Shown piece after piece: positions 24,399-36,300 of a stretch of 64,000 nucleotides of DNA. The notes below the pieces were generated by a model. It worked only from the letters and a program-made list of their open reading frames with translations, made no database searches and was not told the origin of the DNA. Position 1 is the stretch's first letter. The number at the start of each line of letters is the position of its first letter. A program made the position numbers and the translations under genes. The DNA is from Bugulina stolonifera. Lineage: Eukaryota; Bryozoa; Gymnolaemata; Cheilostomatida; Bugulidae. The DNA lies in the NCBI GenBank assembly GCA_935421135.1, contig OW285187.1:23312429-23376428 (forward strand). The letters run 5' to 3'.

Positions 24399-27300
24399 CT
24401 GTAATGTCACAGGGCAATATTATCATAAAAGTACGCAACTTCACTAAACTTTATCAACTAGGAATTGTCTAAAGCTGGTTTGGAATATTAGATTGTGTAA
24501 AGCTTTGTTAACTACATCCGATTAGTACAGCTGCTATACACTATTGTTTGTCAGAAATTCAATTAACATAGACATACTGTGGCCTAATTACATAACATAG
24601 AAACAGTATCATAGAACTAGTATCGTGTAGGTACATACGATAGAAATAGTATCGCATGGTCACACATCATAGAAATAGTATCTTATGGTTACACATCATA
24701 AAAATAGTATCGTATGGTTACATATCATAGAAATAACATCACATGGTTACGTATCATAGAAGCAGTATCGTATGGTTACGTACTTTCTCTTCTTTGCGGC
24801 AGCGATGTACTCTGGTTGAGGAGGCATAGGAAGCACCTTATATTTAGCCAATGATTTCTGTAGCTGTATGTATTGGGCATTGTATGATGTATTGTGTGTG
24901 TGTAGGTACTCCTCACCCTGCAGAAGACCAGGGTCATTGTCCAGTTCCTCTTCTATGGTCGGCGCTCGAATTACCAGAGCATAGAACATTGCAAACAAGA
25001 TGACCTGAAATATGAAAACTTGATATTTAGTTCTATAAATACATGTCTATGTAGATAAGTAAGTCTATGCTGGAATTTAAGGTGATATAGCTTTTCCTTG
25101 TGCTTGCAAGGACTGCAGCCGGAATGCAAATGATAAAACAAAAGTTCAATGTAGGAATACATGTATAATAATGTCAATGTAATAATACATGTATAATAAT
25201 GTCAATGTAGTAATACATGTATAATAATGTCAATGTAGTAATACATGTATAATAATGTCAATGTAGTAATACATGTATAATAATGTCAATGTAGTAATAC
25301 ATGTATAATAATGTCAATGTAGTAATACATGTATAATAATGTCAATGTAGTAATACATGTATAATAATGATGGTATAAACAAGAGGTAGGCCTATGTGGA
25401 GTGATTTCAAGTTACCTTGATCGGCTGAGATAGGAGCAGAGACTCAACAAAGGATGTGACAAATGAGACCATCCACCGCTCTGACTTTTTAGGTCCAAAT
25501 TGAAAGCCCATGGAGACGGTTATCCAGAATGAAATTGCATTACAAACCAAACAAAGGAAGTATGCTACTATTTGAAACCACCATGGAAATAGGAATCTAT
25601 AATAGAAACACATGTATGTGTATTAAATCCATGTATGTGTATTAAATACATGTACATGTAAGATACCAAATATTGTAGTCATACTTGAGCTTTTGCCCTA
25701 GAAATAGGACAAAAGTATAGTTGACACTATTATATATTGTACTAGGGTAACCCAATAGACAATAGTGCAGCACCACTTTTGTTAGTAGACTACTAAAAGA
25801 TCTTCTACTGAACTAAATGTTCTACTGCATGTAGTAATGCTACATGTACTTAGGAATAATGCTCAATAATAAACAAGACATAAAGCAATTTTCTCCGTAA
25901 TTACATGTATAGAAAAAAGACAGTACAGAACAGAGGAATACTAGAGGTTTACGTTGTAAAAATGTAAATAACTATTCTACAAAACTATCACCAAGTAACT
26001 AGTGTGACAAAAATATTTCCTTGTTCAATTTGTTTTGATTTTTCAAAGCATTTAGACAGCCCAAAATAAGACTTACCCGCTGATGTCGCATTTACTCTTC
26101 TTCTTTGGAGTGCTTACGTTCTTCAGGTTAGTCAATGACCTCTCATAGTTGGTCTCAAGTGCATTCTCGGGTTTTCCATTCTTCTTATATGCCTCAGACC
26201 TCTTCTTTGCCTCCTTCAGTGTGGCACTTTCACGGTGCTTAGAGTTCCTGAAGATGTAGACTATTAACAGGTTGATTGGAAACACACAGAGAGACCCATA
26301 CAGTCCAATTTGGATCTCTGCCAAAGTCAAGGTCAGTGGACCGATCTACAATTAATAGACACACATGTGTAGGTAGATACAGTAGATATATAGGTAGATA
26401 TACTCCAGTGATTCCATGCAGAAAAGGGCTTATATAATGTCATGTATGTAGCGCAAATTACTGAATATTAGATATACTTTTTTTACACTGTATAATTATG
26501 TAATGTGTTCAAAATAGTTGTAAAGTCTGTCAACATTACTACACTGTAAATATATGATATATGCAAGTAAATGTTATTCGAAGTGTTTTGACAGGAGCAG
26601 TTTTATAAGCATGAAGTTTCACAACTTCAGACTGAAATATGCTTCGTTGGCATTATTGTTGTTTTTCATAAAACTTTCAGCTGTTTTTATTATTATACAT
26701 AATTATAAGGATTATAGAATACTACAATGATAGTAATGTCAATGCAAGCAGTAAATGGGGGTTGTGTTCCCACACAGCAGCAGGAATAACGGAAGTAAAT
26801 CTGCAGCAGGCAACAAATAACAGGTCTAATTAGAAAGCCTAGAGAATCATATACAGAGTGTATTGTGACTAACATTGAAACTCTGGGAGCTGCCAGAACT
26901 GCTGTTATCGTCCTTGTAAAGTAGGATGTTGGCGCACATTCCACAGAAGAGGAGAGTCAAGCAGCATGTTATCCTCTGCACTCGGGTGAACACACTCTTT
27001 GGAGGACGACCAAACACTGAGAACCAGATGTGGCTGTCGGTCAAATCCTTCCTAGCCTTAGTCCAGAAAAGGTGAGAGAAATCTGTGAGATCTTCACGGG
27101 TGGCTGTTGGTACCACCCTATCAACCTACATGTAATAGGATAGAAGTGACTAATATAACCTCTTATTATTATAAGTACTACATTAAAGGAGAGATAACGG
27201 GAATTGTAATGTGAATAGTTAGCATAGTAAACACTAGTGCTTAGACATGGTTATACTACATGTGAACCGTGAATGTGTCAGTTTCAATCATTGGTTGCAG

Positions 27301-30300
27301 CTGAACATGGGACTCCATGCTGTAAGATAAAGTCACTTACCGCACCGTCGCCTTCGGCAGCAGACAGCCAGCTGTTGCAAACAAAGAAGTACTTGTCTCG
27401 TGTCATCAGATCCACCACACACATGTAGCCAAAGTGCCAGCCAGGACTCTTACCAGAGTTATCATGCCACACTCTAAGGACACAAGCATCTAACTACATC
27501 TATCAACTATATCAGATAACTCCTAACAAATGAGCATGCTTGTAAATGGTTATACGATATGCATACGCTTACCTATAAACGCAAGCATACATATATATCA
27601 TTATGTGTTGAGCACAAATGGTCTAAACATTTGCCATATCATTGGCGATACTTACTGGTTTGAACTAAAGGCGTAGAGTTGATTAAAATGGCCACTGAAC
27701 TACTGATATATAACTATGTGATGTAAATACCTGACATGGTTGAGTGGACCCAGAGGTCGGGGTACAGACATGAGGAAGGAGTCGATGCCACCTGACTGAA
27801 GCACAGGTCTCTTGTCATCAAATATCAGTCTAGGAGCAGTTTCCTCTTCAAATCCAGAAAATATCATGGAGACCTGCAGTGAAGCACAAGTGGTAGATAT
27901 TGTTGTGTATGGAAGCTTATTAAGAGGTAAGTGCATGGTAGATGACTGTGTACGGTGTGTGTATATAGTGGGTGTACATGTATATGGTGGGTAAATGTGA
28001 TGTGTGCATGGTGGGCGTGTATGGTAGGTGTGACATGTGTGCATGGTGTGTGCATATGGTGGGTGTATCAGCTGGACATGTAAGGTGGGTGTGTATACTC
28101 GTACATGGTAGATAGGTCATGGATTGTCTGTACGATGACTGTGTGGTGGTTATGGTATGAGTATAAAAAATCTCCGGGCTTATAATCCTCGGCGTGACCA
28201 GCCCCTTGCAGCTCGCACTGCCATGTGCCAACTCCTTGTGAGAAAAGGCCCAGATGACATGACCTTTTTTGGCAGGGGTAGAGGAGTTGTTTTGAAGCCA
28301 TGCTTTGCATGCCCCAATGACTTTTTGAGGCACAGGAGCAATTGTGGCTGAGACCTTCAGCATGAAGGTTCAGCATTCTAACCACTAAGCCACGGCCGCT
28401 CCTTGATTATGGTATAAGTATATACATGTACACATTACCATGTATGCATTGCATTGTGAAAATGACAAACCCTATCCCCAAGAATACACAAGACTCATTA
28501 TGTTGTCTGTAAACTACAGCATATTGTATACATGTATAACTACATGTATATTTACTATACATATACTGCAGATATAAGTGTAGTAGAGCTACCTTAGCTG
28601 TGGTACCAGCACCTCTTCTGCTACTAGTAAATACAGTAAGTTCATACAAGTAGGAATCACCAGGGTCATTGTCCAGCAGAGGTGATGCTCCTGCCTACAT
28701 TAGTAATACAATAACACAATAATACAATAATACAGTAATACAATAACACAATAATACAAGTATTACATAACAAGTAGTCATAGAGTCTAGCCCTAGAGTA
28801 ATAATACAAGTGCAAGAAAAAATACAGCGAAATCACCTTTCTGATCGCTGGTGAACCAGTATGTATATATGAATAGATTATGTAACATGATGGCTAGTGA
28901 ACCAGTATGTATAGTACTTGTATATATATTATGTAACATACAGTAAGTCTATAACCTACCATAACCTCATCCTTCAAGTCCCATCTACGAGCCCATATGA
29001 GACAGCAGAGGTAGAAACACCACAGAGCAACCATAACAGAGAATATCAGAGGATTTTCATCTAGATTGGCCCAACCAGAGGTATCCAGGGGATCAAATGT
29101 ATTGAATGGACTCTCAAAGCTGGCACTGAAGCTGATACCTAGAATATTCAAGTAGTGTAATTCTGTTGTAGTCTATAGTATTACATGTACATGTATGCGC
29201 TATAGATAGTTTGAATATACTTAAACCACTACTGTCGCACCATTCAATATTTTCAAATAATCTTGTTCATCCTTTTTCAGTAAGATTGATGTGTTGTTTG
29301 TCTTTGTAAACCTAGCAGCTGCCAAGAAAACCCTATTTTAATATTGGCTGATTTCACCTTCATTCAGCCTATGCTGGGAATTTTGGAAGCTCTCAAGCAG
29401 TTAATATAAAACTGTGCTACAGAGATAGCCATAGGACTTGCAATGCATTGCATTGTTTTTTGTGGGCATGACCCTAACTTACTTATTCATCACTGTGCAC
29501 AAGAGTTATTTATAGAATGACAGTTAGTGTTGGCTCAATAAGATTACTGGGCTATTTGATGTTAGTAGCTTACCTATGTACATAAGTTTATATGCAGGTA
29601 TATACAGGTATATGTACCTGAATGTAAACAGTAACAGTAGACATGCATCACACACTCATAAAGATATACGTGTAAATGCATAACTACACTGATGCATATA
29701 TACATGTACATGTATTATTACTGTGCATTGTAAATAATGCAAATCTATTATAATTGCAGGTTTTAAACCTTTGCTCAGCAGCAGAACATCTATAATAGCC
29801 TACACAGTCAAATATAAAGATAGATATATTATTGCTATTATTATTTCAATAAAGTAACACTTTGTCATCGTAGTCTTGTATCTATATAGTATATAATTGG
29901 AAATTTAGTTCGTCAAGGCAACCAAGACTTACCTCCAAATGGGTTGTACTTCTTTTTACTGGTTTGTTGTGGGTAAGCAGTGCTCATTTCCGGTAGGGCA
30001 GCAGTCGTCGTGGTCGGATCAGGGGTCTCATCTTGTACAGAGAGAATAGTACTGATACAGTGGGTGACGGTACTGTCTGTGAGAGGACCAACCTATCCAT
30101 AGCACAGAGAGATATATGTATTATTATAGTGATACAGCACATCTATTATACACTGTATATCTACATGTATGATAGACGTTATGCAATGCATGTGTACATA
30201 CAATGTGCATAATACACAATGTACACAATGTACATGTACATATACACATTGTACATATACACAATGTGCACATACACAATATACACAATGTACATATACA

Positions 30301-33300
30301 TTGTATACACAATGTACATAATACACAATATACACACACACAACGTGCACATACACAATGTACATACACACAATGTGCACATACACAATGTACATACACA
30401 CAATGTGCACATACACAATGTACATACACACAATGTGCACATACACAATGTACATACACACAATGTGCACATACACAATGTACACAATGTACATACACAC
30501 AATGTGCACATACACAATGTACACAATGTACATACACACAATGTGCACATACACAATGTACACAATGTACATACACACAATGTGCACATACACAATGTAC
30601 ACAATGTACATACACACAATGTGCACATACACAATGTACACAATGTACATACACACAATGTGCACATACACAATGTACACATACACAATGTACACAATGT
30701 ACATACACACAATGTGCACATACACAATGTACACAATGTACACAATGTACATATATTTAACCACATCACCTTCACCGGCATGAACACACACAACTATTCT
30801 GGTCCGAGGAAGCAGTCATACATACATGCAGTTACTCCAAGAATCAGAATACAAATTTATTATTATTTATTTTAGGAGTCATAAGGTCACATTAAAGGTA
30901 GCTAGAGAAGCACAGCTATAATAGCTAAAGACACAATGTATAAGGCTACATACCTCAAGGCCCTCTGTGTTCCAACTATCTGTGTTAGGATCCCAGAATC
31001 TGCACTGCGCAGACACGATAGACATGTTGTATTTAACAACTTCGTCATCTTTTAGAGCAGGGTCAACCGATCTTTTCTTCCGAGTTGAGTTAACAAGCTC
31101 CGCTGGTATGTTGTCATATAGGACAGCGATGTACAAATAAGTCTCCTCAGTACTGATAATTAAATAAAAAGTACTATAAAAGTCATTGTGGAAATATTTG
31201 ACTGCTATACATGTATCTATCCCCACTACTATATTACATTAGTGTAAGTTTTTAGCTATTAGTGTAGGTTTTACCTTATTCCTCTGATGATGATGTATGG
31301 ATAAACATCGAAATATAAGGAGTCAATAAAAATATAAAAATGCTTCTCATCTCATCATTCATCATTAAGATACTCGCTCACACCAACATTTTCTACTATT
31401 TTAAGACTGTCTACACAACAATGGTTCAATCTTACATGTAGAATTATGCTTCTAAATAATATAAGATTTCATAATAAATAATAAACAAACGTATAGCTGT
31501 AGCTCTAACCAGGATTTGTCTACCTACTGTCACATATGTATTATATAACATACAAGCATAAGTGTAACAGAGGGCTAATAATAGTAAACTAAGTGTATAT
31601 CTCAACAACTAAACTATGCCATATCAGTACAGTACATTACACGGTATATAACTTGGTAAGTATTAATAGATGAGACCTACATATCCAGTTTCTTCTCAGA
31701 CACAAAGCAGGTGTTTTCTAGAAGATCATCAAAAGTGATATCGGGGGGTAAATACGTAGTCGTAGAGCCTTCAACGCTATATGAACTGTAGATAGCTGTG
31801 TGGTTCTCTGAAATCATTTAACAGTGCAAAAGTAACATTATACATGTATTTACATGTTCGTAGTCATATAGCAGATCATGAGCACTCACAGGCTATTGGC
31901 CATAAGTAGAAGTTGTCCTCTCTCAATATGCTTCCTTCTAATGCGTAGGCCACACTGCAGCGAATTTTTAGCGAAAAGCGATTTTTGGCCAGTGGCGAAA
32001 TCGCAAATTTTGTGCGAATTCACGCAAAATTTGCGATTTCGCACTCGCTGATCTCAATCAGCTAATTCGCAACTCGCTAATTTGTGATTGGTCAATTTTT
32101 ACTTGTCACGTTACTGTCACGTGTTCAGAGCCACGGATTTTCAATCAATCATGAGTTTAAATTATTATATTAAAATTTTTATTTTAACTGATGAATAAAA
32201 TGACTACTTCCGTTTGCAAGAATTGTGTAAAACAAATAAAAGTAAGAATAAAATGATTATTTTATTTTATTCTATTTTAATTATAATTTTATTTCACATT
32301 TTTCAGAGTTCTAGTTCTGCAGTGAATGAGAAACGTGACCGAGGATAATAATTTTTGATCCCTCATTGGGTGAAATCAATACGAATTCACTTATAGCTTT
32401 TGCAGTGTGGCACGCTCGATTATAATTTGCGAATTCGCCTTTGGCCAAAATTCGCTATTCGCAAGAAAATTCGCGTCAGTGTGGCCTAAGCCTAAAGTGG
32501 CAAGAACTGATAGAGAACAACTTCTAATGGTGGTCAATAGTTTTTATGAGTGTCCATTCAGCTGATTGAGTTTCATTCACACATCAGTTTCAATATTCTA
32601 TAATATTCTATAATTTATAGTGAAAAATAATTATTTGAACACGATTAATACTCAACCGTAACTAAAATAATGTACAGGTACAATAATAAGGAGCCTCTTA
32701 CCCTGTAAAGATACGGCTACAATAATAAGTGGTATCTTACCCTGTAAAGGTACAGCTACAATAATAAGGGGTATCTTACCCTGTAAAGGTAAAGCGAATT
32801 TGTAGTCATAGTTTTCTAGTGTTACACGTTCTCCAACCTTCATGTAGACGAACAGAGGTATAGTAGAATTATCAACACCATCAGAACCTGAAGTTTCATC
32901 GATTAAAATGTAGAAACATCGAAATGTATAAAACAGTAGATTGGCGGAATGTCATTCACTGTGGTAATTACATCAAATTGTAAATGTACTAGACATTATT
33001 TTCTTACTTAAAGGTTTCTTATTCCTTGACTAAAACAGAAGAATAACAATCTTTTTACCAAGACATACACACATAGAAGGCCGTATACTAACCAGATGTA
33101 GATGCGGTCGTTGGGACATTCGTCTGAGACGTCGCAAGATCAACTGTTGTTGATTGCGCTGTGGTTGTGATCTCTTCTGTAGTTGTTGTTGTCTGTTCTG
33201 TAGTAGTTGTAGTTTGTTCTGTAGTGGTTGTTGTTTCTTCTGTAGTTGTTGCCTGCTCTGTAGTGGTTGTCTGTCCTGAGGCTCCAGAAGTAGTTGTAGT

Positions 33301-36300
33301 TGATGCTACACCAACTGTTGGTTTAGAAGTTGTTGTTGTTGTTTGGGATGCTGTTTCATTTTTCTCCACTTTATCAACAAATGCTGTTATATGCAAACTG
33401 ATAGACATTTTAGGCATCAGCTTTATCTAAAAGAAAACAGGAAGACAAAAGGCTGCAACCTTTGATTCAATGTGTACAATCCATCACGAAGCTATTAAAG
33501 CCCTCTTAAACCAAAGAAAAACGGCATTGCTGGTGTTACTAGTGCACTCACGTCATATAACTTAGTGCCCTTCATAATCTGTATGCGCAAAGTATTAGCT
33601 GTTCACAATCGGCGGTGTTAACACGTAAAAGGTATTTTTACTAGACATGCATGAGTAATGGTAAAATTCCAAATTAATGGTAAAACAGACTAGCTGATGC
33701 GATATTAAGCAAATTCACTGGACTAAAATTGCTAATGATCACCTAATACATGTAGACCGACATTTTAATTCGTACAGCATTAAAGATCATGAAAGTGCAG
33801 TTGATGAATACAAAAGGTTGTAAGATATACATGTAGGTACAAGTTTTCGTCTAAATATGGAAAGTAAAATACTAACCATTCTAACGTCAGTAAGTTCCTG
33901 ATATCCTGCCGTGCCGATTACTGGTTCTACAGGTTGTCCGACTGAAGGGATATAAAGATTGTTGGCACTAGTCGAGTCAGTGGGTACTATAAGAAATAAT
34001 AACAGCATTATATACAAGCATGGCTATAAGCAGTGCCTTCTGTTTCCATTCCATGTTCTAAGTCTTTGGTAGTCCTCCCATGCAGCATGCATCGCATTAT
34101 ACACAACATTACACAGTGCTTCACACATGAATTTAACCATTTCCATCTACATTTACATGTAAACAACTATGATATTCAAACACATGTCCATCGACTGCAT
34201 GAAACCTAACAGTATACTGACCAGGTGCAAGAATGCGGTCATCAGCACCTTTGAAGAGAAGTCGAACGGAACTTGACTCCGTAACGTTCTCTGAGATCCC
34301 TGCTATATAATATGGACTTTGGAATGATGACATCTAAAGTATAAAAATAAAATACATCAAACAGTAATAAAATATACTTCGAGGATGTGCTGAGTAGACC
34401 ATTTTTCTTAGTGTAACATAGCACCATTGAGGAGGAAGAAATGACTATGTACTGACTCTCATACTAGTTAAAAACTATCATAACATAATTATGTTTACAT
34501 ATTTTTATTCTAAACAACAAAATATTAATTTTTGCAAGTCCTCCAGCATCTTACCACCATTCACGAACAAAATTACTAGTTGAAGACACATACCACAGTG
34601 CTCACAGAGTCGTTGCCAGCACCCAATGGGTCATCGGATCCGGAAAGTTTCATGGACATACCGCTAGGTGTTTTGAGAGCGCCTGAAGTAGATTAATATA
34701 ACTTGCATAATCTACATTGTTGTACATTGTATAAATATTGTGGTGAGGAGACTGGCCTATGCTGAGATCGTAAAAGGATCGAACCGAATCCTAACTTGTA
34801 TATACTTGTCGTATATTGCACAATTACTCTTACATGTACATGTATATTGTGTGTAATCCTCCTATATTATAACTTACCTTATACCTGTTATAACTCATTC
34901 GTTATTCCTTGTAAATGTTACCCAAATGTCTTGTTTTACAGGGCCGAGAACCTATTATATAGTTGTACTTTTATACTTAATGTATGTGCAAAATTATGTG
35001 CCTTTTCCTGTACATGACCGACCCTAGGGGGTCTGAAGCCGTACCTTTTTATATTATTGTGCATTAGCTAAAACCGAGTAGCAGTCATTCTTTACCGAAA
35101 GCTTTCACCGGAAATGTAAAACTATATATGGTGGTTGCATTTCTGTTATCAAGTCAGTTGTTACTTGGAGTTCAAAAAGACATATCTACTATCAAAAAGC
35201 ATTGGTGTTGTCTTTTCTAGAATAGCATACTTCTGGCAGGAGGTCCTTTTGGCCTGTAAGCCTGAAGTGCCTCTAGTCAATAAGCAATAACTCAGACCTA
35301 TGGGTCGTACACACATCATAATCAACAGGGCCATCACTGCTCAGTTTAAATGCATGTAAGAAGGAAGCAGGTCTAGTCGACCACTCTTAGACCCTTCCCA
35401 CACCCGTGCTATCAGTACTCGTATGTGTGTGTCTAGCACAGAAATGTTACAATATATATATTATACTATACATGTATCGATTTGCATGTACATGACTTGT
35501 GTCATATATATGTACATGTATATATGTATATAATAGTGTAGAGCATGGGCAGGCAGCTAAAAAAAATAAATGAGACCCAGTAAAAGCACAACTGATTGGT
35601 CTAAGGTCGGCAAGGCCTACCTGGACATAACACATATAACAACATCATCACTTGTACCTATGCCTGATGGTGATGATTTGGCGACTGACAGGGCTAGCCT
35701 ATTGGTATTAACATCCTCTGGGGTCTCTCCTTCTACTACAGTAGTGCTCAGTATACCAGAGAGCTCATCCAGCACCACAAATGTGTCTGTGGTCCCCGCA
35801 TTCTACAAAAGGCCAAACTTCATTCACTACTCTGTGGAACATTGGCAGAAATAATTCAGTACTCGTACCATAGAAACATCATTATAGGCCTCCAAGTAAT
35901 TCAGTTACTAATGCATCTAACAGAGATGATTTTTATCCGTTTCATTCTGCTAATACAACAAATTGTGAGGCATTGACGTTTATAAAACATACGAGCTGTG
36001 TGCTATGTGCTACAAGTGCAAGCAGGTATATTCTAGGGCCCACTGACCTTTTACATTTGCAGAACAGACTTTTGAGGGCTTTAGTATTTGCAGTAACAAT
36101 TGTATTAGCAGATAAAGTATTGGCGATCAGGGTGTCAGTTATTAGTATTAGAACTTTGAATTACAAGATTACTTATGTTTGTCCAATAATAACAACAGCT
36201 AATAATTCAGGGAGCAGCGAATACTTTATCTGAACAGCGAAAACTTTATGCATAAGGTCAGGAGGCCTTCATCTGCTGCATGTGTATGGGCTTGTGGGCT

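Noticed and set aside
30093..30875. Open frames of up to 232 codons on both strands in the ACACAATGTACAT satellite
   Set aside because: They only translate a tandem repeat, overlap each other in several frames, and lie within an intron of the polycystin gene.
31275..31345. Possible exon reading HFYIFIDSLYFDVYPYIIIRG
   Set aside because: Its phases do not fit exon 31681-31807. Direct joining of 31681-31807 to 30954-31152 is in frame (AT|T), so the segment is not needed.
31886..31947. Possible polycystin exon reading LEGSILREDNFYLWPIA next to the TA-flanked MITE
   Set aside because: Joining it to exon 31681-31807 creates a stop (T|AG), while the direct junction from 32780-32887 to 31681-31807 is in frame (G|AG AAC). 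I treat it as intron.
34740..35290. Solo LTR of a retrotransposon
   Set aside because: A TATA-like motif and a composition change are present, but I could not find TG/CA ends with a target duplication.
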